A DNA stretch of 17,949 bases from Bacteroidales bacterium UBA4893 (GTDB lineage Bacteria > Bacteroidota > Bacteroidia > Bacteroidales > P3). Shown here one piece after another: positions 1 through 7,764 of the stretch. Each line of letters begins with the position of its first letter. The stretch's first letter is position 1. Below the pieces are notes generated by a model, which was given only the letters and a program-made list of their open reading frames with translations, had not been told where the DNA came from and ran no database searches. The translations under genes were made by a program, and so were the position numbers. The stretch lies in the NCBI GenBank assembly GCA_002399025.1, contig DHCV01000008.1, positions 9,315-27,263 of the forward strand, given 5' to 3'.

Positions 1-3000
1 AAGGCAGGTTGGGATACTCATGGATTGCCTGTTGAATTGGGTGTTGAGAAAAATCTTGGCATTACTAAGGAAGATATTGGGAAGAAAATTTCAGTTGATG
101 AGTATAACGAAGCATGCAAGGCTGAAGTAATGAAGTATAAGGATTTGTGGGATAAGCTTACAATGGAAATGGGCTATTGGGTAGATTTGGAAAATCCTTA
201 TATTACTTTTAAGAATGAATACATTGAAACTCTTTGGTTTTTGATTGGAGAGTTATATAAAAAAGGCTTACTATACAAAGGATATACCATTCAGCCTTTT
301 TCTCCAGCTGCTGGAACAGGACTAAGTTCTCACGAATTAAATATGCCAGGTTGTTATCGTGATGTTAAGGATACAACAATGGTAGCTCAATTTAAAATCA
401 AGAATACAGAATATACAAATGCTTACTTTTTAGCATGGACAACAACTCCATGGACTCTTCCTTCAAACACTGCTTTAGCTGTTGGTAATAATATTGATTA
501 TGTTTGGGTTGATACTTTCAATCCATACACTGCTGAGAAAATTCTTGTTGTTTTGGCTAAACCACTAATGGCATCTTTCTTCAATGTTGAGACTCCTGAA
601 TTACCAATGGAATATTCTAATGGAGATAAAGTTCTTCCATATAGAGTTGTTAAGGAATGTAAGGGAAAGGACTTGGTTGGAATTGAATATGAACAACTAT
701 TAAATTGGATAAGACCACAAGACAAAGCATTTAGAGTTATTGCTGGAGATTTCGTAACGACTGATGACGGAACAGGTATTGTTCATATTGCACCAACTTT
801 TGGAGCTGATGACGATAGAGTAGCCAAACAAAATGGAATACCTCCTTTAGTTTTAATAGACAAAGAAGGCAAACGTCAACCAATGGTTGATAGAACAGGT
901 AAGTTTTATAGTATTGAAGATTTAGATAAGGACTTTGTTAAGGAGAGTGTAAACGTTGATTCATATTCTCCATTTGCGGGAAAATTTGTTAAGAATGCTT
1001 ACGATAAGAACTTGACAGAAAAGGATATGAGCTTGGATGTTGAGATTGCTCTTAATCTAAAACAAGAAGGAAAAGCATTCAAGATAGAAAAACATACTCA
1101 CTCCTATCCTCATTGCTGGAGAACAGATAAACCAATTCTTTATTATCCTATGGATAGCTGGTTTATTCGTACAACAGCATTGCAAGAAAGGATGATTGAA
1201 CTAAATAAAACAATCAATTGGAAACCTGAGTCAACAGGAACAGGACGTTTTGGAAACTGGTTAGAAAATTTGGTTGATTGGAACTTATCTCGTTCACGCT
1301 ATTGGGGAACACCACTTCCAATTTGGAGAACAGAGGATGGAAGCGAAGAAATTTGTATCTCATCTGTTGAAATGCTAAGAAATGAAATAGAAAAGAGTGT
1401 TGAAAAAGGATATATGAAGGAGAATAAATATGCTTCTTCAGTTTATAATTCTTTTGACCTTCACCGACCTTATATTGATGATGTAGTTTTAGTTTCTGCA
1501 AATGGCAATAAGATGTTTAGAGAAACAGACCTAATTGACGTTTGGTTTGATTCTGGAGCAATGCCTTTTGCTCAAATGCATTATCCATTTAGTACATCTA
1601 AGGAAGAGTTAATGAAGAATTTTCCAGCTGACTTTATTGCTGAAGGAGTTGACCAAACTCGTGGATGGTTCTTTACCCTACATGCAATTGCAACCTTAGT
1701 TTTCGATTCAGTTTCATTTAAGAATGTTGTTTCAAATGGATTGGTTTTGGATAAGAACGGAAACAAAATGTCAAAACGTTTGGGCAATGCAGTAGACCCA
1801 TTTGAAGTAATTGGAAAGTATGGAGCTGATGCAACACGTTGGTATATGGTTTCAAACTCTCAACCTTGGGAAAACTTGAAATTTGACATTGAAGGAGTTG
1901 ATGAGGTAAGAAGAAAACTATTTGGTACACTTTACAACACATATAGCTTCTTTGCTCTTTATGCAAATATTGATTCATTTGTATTCAAAGAAGAAGAAGT
2001 TCCATATAATGAAAGAGCAGAAATAGACCGTTGGATACTATCAGAGCTTAATTCATTAGTGAAAATGGTTGATGAGTCATATAATGATTATGAACCAACA
2101 AAAGCAGCAAGAGCAATAGGCAATTTTGTTGATGAATATTTAAGCAATTGGTATGTTCGTTTATCAAGACGTCGTTTCTGGAAAGGAGAATATACTCAAG
2201 ATAAGATTTCTGCATATCAAACCCTATACACTTGCCTTGAAGTGTTGGCTCAGCTTATGGCTCCTATTGCACCTTTCTTTGCCGAAAAACTTTTCTTAGA
2301 CCTTAATAATGTTTCCAATAAGAACAAAGACATAAATCAAAACCCTACTGGGTCGGTTCATTTTACTGACTTCCCAATTGTAAATGAAAGCTTGATTGAT
2401 AAGGAATTGGAAGAGAGAATGCAGCTTGCTCAAAAGATTTGTTCAATGGTTCTTTCTCTACGGAAAAGGAATAATTTGAAGGTTCGTCAGCCATTGCATA
2501 AGATAATGATTCCTGCTCCAGGCCAAGAGTTTATAAGTCAAATTGAAAGGATAAAGGAACTAATTCTTTCGGAAGTTAATATTAAGGAAATAGAGTTTCT
2601 TTCTTTGCAGAATAATGTTTTGGTCAAGAAGGCTAAGGCAGACTTTAAGTCTTTGGGACCTAAGTTTGGGCAAAAGATGAAAGCCATTGCCAACTCAATA
2701 AATTCTTTCACACAGGAGGATATTGCCAATATTGAAAAAGAAGGAAGGATTGACATTGACATTAATGGTGAGAAGATTGAACTTCTTCTTTCGGATATTG
2801 AAATAATTACTCAGGATATTCCTGGTTGGGTGGTTATGAATGAAGGTGCCATTACGGTTGCTTTGGATACCACAATAACTGATTCCTTGAAGAGAGAGGC
2901 AATTGCAAGAGAGCTTGTTAATAGGATACAAAACATTAGAAAGGAACAGAATTTTGAGGTTACTGACTTCATAATTGTTGAAATTGAATATAATCTCCTC

Positions 3001-3180
3001 TTGGAAGAAGCCATTGAAGAGAACCTCGATTACATTAAGGGAGAAACCCTTACAAAAGAATTATCCTTAATTCGTCAAAATGATATTGAGGTTTACATAG
3101 GAAAACACATTACAAGACCTATAACTACAATTGACGTTATTGAAGGAATTGAATTAGCAATAAATATTAGAAAATCATAA
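1..3180 (+). CDS. ileS: Isoleucyl-tRNA synthetase, 5'-truncated by window edge
   Basis: Cytoplasmic class I aminoacyl-tRNA synthetase that attaches isoleucine to tRNA-Ile and edits mischarged valine. The reading frame is open from base 1 (KAGWDTHGLPVE), so the true start and the HIGH motif lie upstream. Roughly 60-90 residues are missing, judged from the usual spacing of HIGH to GWDTHGLP. Visible landmarks are the CP1 editing-domain threonine-rich motif WTTTPWTLPSNT (436-471), the editing motif GTGIVHIAP (769-795), DVWFDSG (1537-1557), the KMSKR loop (1765-1779) and an anticodon-binding domain rich in W and R from about 1980. No CxxC zinc knuckle is seen at the C terminus. The KMSKR form and the length over 1050 residues resemble the eukaryote-like IleS2 class, as in Bacteroides. 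It is the first of four closely spaced plus-strand genes. Identification is certain; the class assignment is inference. Confidence 0.97.
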   Translation, partial: KAGWDTHGLPVELGVEKNLGITKEDIGKKISVDEYNEACKAEVMKYKDLWDKLTMEMGYWVDLENPYITFKNEYIETLWFLIGELYKKGLLYKGYTIQPFSPAAGTGLSSHELNMPGCYRDVKDTTMVAQFKIKNTEYTNAYFLAWTTTPWTLPSNTALAVGNNIDYVWVDTFNPYTAEKILVVLAKPLMASFFNVETPELPMEYSNGDKVLPYRVVKECKGKDLVGIEYEQLLNWIRPQDKAFRVIAGDFVTTDDGTGIVHIAPTFGADDDRVAKQNGIPPLVLIDKEGKRQPMVDRTGKFYSIEDLDKDFVKESVNVDSYSPFAGKFVKNAYDKNLTEKDMSLDVEIALNLKQEGKAFKIEKHTHSYPHCWRTDKPILYYPMDSWFIRTTALQERMIELNKTINWKPESTGTGRFGNWLENLVDWNLSRSRYWGTPLPIWRTEDGSEEICISSVEMLRNEIEKSVEKGYMKENKYASSVYNSFDLHRPYIDDVVLVSANGNKMFRETDLIDVWFDSGAMPFAQMHYPFSTSKEELMKNFPADFIAEGVDQTRGWFFTLHAIATLVFDSVSFKNVVSNGLVLDKNGNKMSKRLGNAVDPFEVIGKYGADATRWYMVSNSQPWENLKFDIEGVDEVRRKLFGTLYNTYSFFALYANIDSFVFKEEEVPYNERAEIDRWILSELNSLVKMVDESYNDYEPTKAARAIGNFVDEYLSNWYVRLSRRRFWKGEYTQDKISAYQTLYTCLEVLAQLMAPIAPFFAEKLFLDLNNVSNKNKDINQNPTGSVHFTDFPIVNESLIDKELEERMQLAQKICSMVLSLRKRNNLKVRQPLHKIMIPAPGQEFISQIERIKELILSEVNIKEIEFLSLQNNVLVKKAKADFKSLGPKFGQKMKAIANSINSFTQEDIANIEKEGRIDIDINGEKIELLLSDIEIITQDIPGWVVMNEGAITVALDTTITDSLKREAIARELVNRIQNIRKEQNFEVTDFIIVEIEYNLLLEEAIEENLDYIKGETLTKELSLIRQNDIEVYIGKHITRPITTIDVIEGIELAINIRKS

Positions 3181-3207
3181 AAATCAAATAAATAAATTAT
3201 TAAGATT

Positions 3208-4221
3208 ATGGCAAAGGAAAATAAAGTGGATGAGGCAAAGCTTGAGAAATTAAAAGTTTTGCAATCAACAATTGATAAGATTGAAAAGAATTATGGTAAG
3301 GGCTCAATCATGAAACTTGGCGACAAACCTGCAATTGAGGTTAATGTTATTTCCACTGGTTCTCTTGGATTAGACATTGCTCTTGGAATTGGTGGTTTGC
3401 CAAAGGGAAGAGTTATTGAAATCTATGGTCCTGAAAGTTCTGGTAAGACAACATTAGCCATTCATGCTATTGCAGAGTCTCAAAAAGCTGGTGGAGTTGC
3501 TGCCTTTATTGATGCTGAACATGCTTTTGATAGCTCTTATGCTCAAAAATTGGGTGTTGATGTTGAGAATCTATTTATTTCACAGCCCGACAACGGAGAG
3601 CAGGCTCTTGAGATTGCAGATAATCTAATTCGTTCTGGTGCAATTGATGTTATTGTTATTGACTCCGTTGCTGCTCTTACTCCAAAATCGGAGATTGATG
3701 GTGAGATGGGAGATAGCAAAATGGGACTTCAAGCAAGACTAATGTCGCAAGCACTAAGAAAACTAACCTCAACAATTAGCAGGACAAATTGCTGTTGTAT
3801 TTTCATCAACCAATTAAGAGATAAAATTGGAGTTATGTTTGGTTCTCCAGAAACCACAACAGGAGGAAACGCTCTAAAGTTCTATTCTTCTGTTCGTTTG
3901 GACATTCGCCGTATTCAAGCCATTAAGGAAGGAGAAAATAATGTTGGGAATAGGGTTAGGGTTAAGGTTGTTAAGAATAAGCTTGCTCCACCTTTCCGTC
4001 AAGTGGAATTTGACCTTATGTTTGGACAAGGAATTTCAAAGGTCGGAGAAATTGTTGATTTGGGCGTTGAAAAGAACGTGATTAAGAAAAGTGGTTCATG
4101 GTTTAGCTATGGAGATACTAAGCTTGGGCAAGGACGTGAGGCTGTTAAGCAACTTCTCTTAGATAATGAGGAGCTAACCTTAGAGCTTGAGGGACAAATT
4201 CGTCAAGCATTAAAAGAATAG
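3208..4221 (+). CDS. recA: Recombinase A
   Basis: DNA-dependent ATPase that forms filaments on single-stranded DNA for homologous recombination and for SOS co-protease activity. At 337 residues it is slightly short for the family (about 345-352). The Walker A motif GPESSGKT is at residues 74-81, the catalytic glutamate region FIDAEHAFD is near 100-108 and Walker B VIVID is at 148-152. The L2 DNA-binding region with FINQLRDKIGVMFG and ETTTGGNALKFY spans about 199-226. The protein ends in LEGQIRQALKE, so the long acidic tail of E. coli RecA is lacking. An unusual Cys triplet (NCCC, 194-197) precedes the FINQ strand. The ATG is 27 bases after the ileS stop, with no Shine-Dalgarno or LexA-like site recognised in that gap. 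The stop codon TAG directly abuts the ATG of nadE. Confidence 0.98.
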   Translation: MAKENKVDEAKLEKLKVLQSTIDKIEKNYGKGSIMKLGDKPAIEVNVISTGSLGLDIALGIGGLPKGRVIEIYGPESSGKTTLAIHAIAESQKAGGVAAFIDAEHAFDSSYAQKLGVDVENLFISQPDNGEQALEIADNLIRSGAIDVIVIDSVAALTPKSEIDGEMGDSKMGLQARLMSQALRKLTSTISRTNCCCIFINQLRDKIGVMFGSPETTTGGNALKFYSSVRLDIRRIQAIKEGENNVGNRVRVKVVKNKLAPPFRQVEFDLMFGQGISKVGEIVDLGVEKNVIKKSGSWFSYGDTKLGQGREAVKQLLLDNEELTLELEGQIRQALKE

Positions 4222-5802
4222 ATGAAAATTCAAATAAACCAAATTAATCCAAAGACATTAGGATTTGATTATAACAAGAATCTTATTACTGAATGTTTGA
4301 AGGATGCTAACATTGATGTTTTATCAATCTTTCCTGAGCTTTCAATTAGTGGGGGAATTTTGCTAAACAATTCTTCTTATAGTGATTTATACTCCAACTC
4401 AATGCTGGTTTGCGAAAGCCTTCTTGAGGAGAAAAGAGATATGATTTTTGGGACACCAATCCAAAGTAGTGAAGGGCGTTTTAATTCATTGGTTATGGTT
4501 CAAGAGGGGGAAGTTCTTGCCCTTTCAACAAAAAAAAACCTATCTCAGTTTGACATTGGATTTAATCAAGGAGGAGGAATTGAACTTGTGAAATATAGGA
4601 ATCATACCCTTGCCTTTGGGTTTTTGGAGGACTTGGAAGAGTTTGCACAAGAGAAAATCCAAACAGACCTTATTATTATATGCTCCAACTATTTATATCA
4701 CCCTGACTCACAAAAAGAACTATTTGACAAGCTAATCTTTTTTGCACGTATTCTCAACGCTCCAATTGCATTTTGTAATCGTTTTGGAGCTGAAGGCGGA
4801 TATGTTTATGGTGGAGGCAGTTTTATTTTGAATCGAAAGGGCGAACTCTGTGGGTTATCTCCTTTGTTTAGGACCGAAAGCAAGTCTTTTGAAAGCATAA
4901 CCCTTAGAACAATTGTTCAAAACTCAAGCTCCAAAATCCAAAACCTTCACGATGCACTAACCATAGCAATCAGGGATTATTTCCAAAAGAATGGGATTAA
5001 GAAAGCAATCATAGGTCTTTCGGGAGGGATTGACTCTGCACTTGTTGTGGCACTTGCCGTTAGAGCCTTGGGTAAGGAGAATGTTATTGGCGTGCTTATG
5101 CCTTCCGAATTTTCTTCCCAGCACTCAATTGATGACGCTTTGGCTTCGGCAAATAACTTAGGGATTGAACATTACACTGTCCCAATAAAGGATGCTTATA
5201 ATCAATGCAGCCAAACATATAACGAAGTACTTCCAAATCAAAATTTCAATATTGCAGAAGAAAACCTTCAAAGTCGTTTGAGAATGATTACTTTGATGTG
5301 GTTTGCCAATAAATTTGGAGCTGGAGTTTTAAACACAACAAATAAATCTGAAGCTGCCGTTGGCTATGGTACAATTTATGGTGATACTTCTGGAGCAATA
5401 TCAATCCTTGCCGATGTTTACAAAACAGAGGTATGGGAATTGTCAAAATATATCAATAATAAATTCTTGGAGGAAAACCCTAAATCAACCAACCTACCTA
5501 TCCCAGAGAACTCAATAAACAAAGCTCCTTCAGCAGAATTGCGTCCAGGACAAAAGGATACAGATTCTCTTCCTGATTACCCTATTTTGGATAGAATCTT
5601 AAAAGAACATATAGAGAATTGCAAGACAGCAGAAGAAATTCTAATTGATTTTGAGAAGGAATCTCTAAATGTTGAGAAACAAACAATTGAAAAAGTAATA
5701 AGATTAGTAAAAATTAATGAGTGGAAACGCCGTCAATGTCCAACACCGGTCAAGGTTAGTAAATCTTGCTTTGGGCTTGACAGGAGAGTGCCAATATCCT
5801 AA
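4222..5802 (+). CDS. nadE: NAD+ synthetase with degenerate glutaminase domain
   Basis: Final step of NAD synthesis: ATP-dependent amidation of nicotinate adenine dinucleotide. There are two domains. Residues 1 to about 230 are a nitrilase-like glutaminase, and about 240-526 are the ATP-pyrophosphatase synthetase. The synthetase looks intact: P-loop LSGGIDSA (266-273), NTTNKSE (371-377), PSAELRPGQ (436-444), DSLPDY (448-453) and the C-terminal FGLDRRVPI. In the glutaminase, the Glu of FPEL (residue 39) and a Lys (104/105) are present. At the nucleophile position, however, the expected ICED(L/I)W reads FGFLEDL, putting Leu135 (codon 4624-4626) where the catalytic Cys should be. This suggests it uses free ammonia or another donor. 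The length, 526, matches the shorter two-domain family. Start and recA stop are contiguous (TAGATG), suggesting translational coupling. Function of the synthetase half is near certain; loss of glutaminase activity is inferred by eye alignment. Confidence 0.93.
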   Translation: MKIQINQINPKTLGFDYNKNLITECLKDANIDVLSIFPELSISGGILLNNSSYSDLYSNSMLVCESLLEEKRDMIFGTPIQSSEGRFNSLVMVQEGEVLALSTKKNLSQFDIGFNQGGGIELVKYRNHTLAFGFLEDLEEFAQEKIQTDLIIICSNYLYHPDSQKELFDKLIFFARILNAPIAFCNRFGAEGGYVYGGGSFILNRKGELCGLSPLFRTESKSFESITLRTIVQNSSSKIQNLHDALTIAIRDYFQKNGIKKAIIGLSGGIDSALVVALAVRALGKENVIGVLMPSEFSSQHSIDDALASANNLGIEHYTVPIKDAYNQCSQTYNEVLPNQNFNIAEENLQSRLRMITLMWFANKFGAGVLNTTNKSEAAVGYGTIYGDTSGAISILADVYKTEVWELSKYINNKFLEENPKSTNLPIPENSINKAPSAELRPGQKDTDSLPDYPILDRILKEHIENCKTAEEILIDFEKESLNVEKQTIEKVIRLVKINEWKRRQCPTPVKVSKSCFGLDRRVPIS

Positions 5803-5808
5803 ATTTAT

Positions 5809-7659
5809 ATGAGCGATAATATTAAACATGAATGTGGAATTGCAATGCTTCGTTTGCTAAAGCCATTGGAATACTACGAAAACAAGTACGGAAGCAAGTT
5901 TTGGGGCTTAAATAAGATGTATCTTTTAATGGAGAAGCAGCACAACAGAGGACAAGACGGTGCTGGCTTGGCATCGGTTAAGTTCAACACTGAGCCAGGC
6001 ATTTCATACATAAACATTGAGAAAAGCAATAGCAATACCCCCATTCAAGATGTTTTATCAAGAGCATTTGCCAATGAGAAATGTATTAGCGAGCTATATC
6101 TGGGACATCTTCGCTATGGAACTTTTGGCAAGAACGAGATAGAAAACCTACATCCGTTTTTGCGTGAGAGCAACTGGAAAACTCGCAATGTGATTCTTGC
6201 AGGAAACTTCAACCTCACCAATATTGACCAGATGATGGAAAAACTTGTTGAGCTAGGACAACATCCAGTTAATGCAGCCGATACGGCAGTAATTCTCGAG
6301 AAGATTGGGCATTTTGTGGATAAGGAAGTGGAGACGCTGTTTCGCCAATACAAGGATGAAGGGCTTGATAATATGTCAATAACCCATAAGATTGCTCAAG
6401 AGATAAATATTGGTAAAATCCTCCAACAATCATCCAAAAACTGGGACGGAGGTTATGTGATTGGAGGCATATTAGGGCATGGCGATGCTTTCGTTTTGAG
6501 AGACCCACATGGAATTAGACCATGTTTTTACTACTATAACGATGAATTTGTTGTTGCAGCATCGGAGCGTCCAACCATCCTAACGGCACTAAACATGCAA
6601 AGAGATGACGTAAAGGAATTAGGTTGCGGAGAAGCATTAATTGTTAAGAGAGATGGAAGAATTAGTGTTGAGCAAATCATTGAAGCAGCACAAAAACCAG
6701 CAAAATGCTCATTTGAAAGAATATATTTTTCAAGAGGAACCGACTCCTCAATCTATGAAGAAAGAAAGAACTTAGGAAGAAACCTTAGAGACTCAGTCCT
6801 AAAAGCTATCAACTACGACCTCAACAACACCATAATTTCCTATATCCCCAACACAGCCTCAGTTGCCTTTCAAGGCTTGGCACAATCTATGAACGAATAC
6901 ATAAACCAAAATAGGATAAATAAAATCATAGAAAAGCAAAAGCAAGGCGTAGTATCAAAGGAAGAATTGGAAGAAATCTTTTCTCAAGACTGCTTAAGAA
7001 GGGAATATTTGGCAGTTAAGGACGTGAAGATGAGAACCTTCATCACAAACGACAACGATAGGGATGATATGGTGGCTCACGTTTACGATGTAACCTATGG
7101 ACAAATAAGGGACTATGTTGATAACCTTGTTGTGCTTGACGATAGCATAGTTAGGGGAACAACCCTAAAGCAAAGCATATTAAGGATAATTGACAGGCTA
7201 AACCCAAAAAAGATAGTTGTAGCATCATCAGCCCCACAAATACGCTACCCTGATTGTTATGGAATAGATATGTCGAGGATGACAGAGTTTATTGCCTTCA
7301 ATGCTACCATAGCACTTTTGCAAGAAAGAAATCTAACACATATAATTGATGAGGTTTATCATAAGTGTAAGGCACAGGAGAACCTACCAAAAGAAGAGGT
7401 AGTTAATTATGTTAGAGAAATCTATAAGCCCTTTACCAATGAAGAAATCACTGCAAAGATAACCCAGCTCCTAACCCCACAAGACTGCAAAGCCGAGGTT
7501 GAGATAATATTTCAAACCATAGAAGGGCTACATAAAGCCTGTCCAAACCACACAGGCGATTGGTACTTCACAGGCAACTACCCAACACCAGGAGGAAACA
7601 AAGTGGTGAACCAAGCCTTTATCAACTACTACGAAGGGAATTCAAAAAGAGCTTATTAA
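5809..7659 (+). CDS. purF: Amidophosphoribosyltransferase-family protein (long PurF-like form)
   Basis: Class II glutamine amidotransferase fused to a phosphoribosyltransferase, expected to make 5-phosphoribosylamine from PRPP and glutamine, the first committed purine step. The N-terminal nucleophile candidate is Cys9 in HECGIAM, preceded by an eight-residue leader. Ntn-hydrolase signatures RGQDGAG (47-53) and HLRYGTFG follow. The PRTase half has FSRGTDSSIYEERKNLGRNL-type sequence, IPNTASVAF (346-354) in place of the usual PDSG-type segment, and a textbook PRPP loop VVLDDSIVRGTT (441-452). At 616 residues it is over 100 longer than ordinary PurF (about 470-510). One charged, helix-prone insert lies near residues 365-400 and extra sequence occurs in the N-terminal domain. 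This long form resembles proteins annotated in Bacteroidales. Such genomes may also carry a standard PurF, so a related role is possible. The gap to nadE is 6 bases and a strong terminator follows the stop. Confidence 0.85.
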   Translation: MSDNIKHECGIAMLRLLKPLEYYENKYGSKFWGLNKMYLLMEKQHNRGQDGAGLASVKFNTEPGISYINIEKSNSNTPIQDVLSRAFANEKCISELYLGHLRYGTFGKNEIENLHPFLRESNWKTRNVILAGNFNLTNIDQMMEKLVELGQHPVNAADTAVILEKIGHFVDKEVETLFRQYKDEGLDNMSITHKIAQEINIGKILQQSSKNWDGGYVIGGILGHGDAFVLRDPHGIRPCFYYYNDEFVVAASERPTILTALNMQRDDVKELGCGEALIVKRDGRISVEQIIEAAQKPAKCSFERIYFSRGTDSSIYEERKNLGRNLRDSVLKAINYDLNNTIISYIPNTASVAFQGLAQSMNEYINQNRINKIIEKQKQGVVSKEELEEIFSQDCLRREYLAVKDVKMRTFITNDNDRDDMVAHVYDVTYGQIRDYVDNLVVLDDSIVRGTTLKQSILRIIDRLNPKKIVVASSAPQIRYPDCYGIDMSRMTEFIAFNATIALLQERNLTHIIDEVYHKCKAQENLPKEEVVNYVREIYKPFTNEEITAKITQLLTPQDCKAEVEIIFQTIEGLHKACPNHTGDWYFTGNYPTPGGNKVVNQAFINYYEGNSKRAY

Positions 7660-7683
7660 AAAATAGAAGTAAGATTTAAAAAA

Positions 7684-7719
7684 AACAAAGTGCGGGAGTT
7701 ATTTCTCTCGCACTTTGTT
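7684..7719. terminator. Bidirectional rho-independent terminator
   Basis: A 15-bp hairpin with one G-U pair: 7684-7698 pairs with 7705-7719 around a six-base loop (TTATTT). On the plus strand it follows the purF-like stop by 24 bases, but the tail is only moderately T-rich. On the minus strand the run of A before the stem becomes an eight-base U tract, giving an excellent terminator for the convergent gene ending at 7765. It therefore probably closes both transcription units. Confidence 0.88.
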
Positions 7720-7764
7720 ATTATATATTTATCCCCAATTAACCATTCACCATTAATCACTAAT

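Noticed and set aside
1..36. HGLP of GWDTHGLPVE taken as the ileS HIGH signature
   Set aside because: In IleRS the HIGH motif lies some 40 residues upstream; GWDTHGLP is a separate conserved motif, so HIGH is outside the window.
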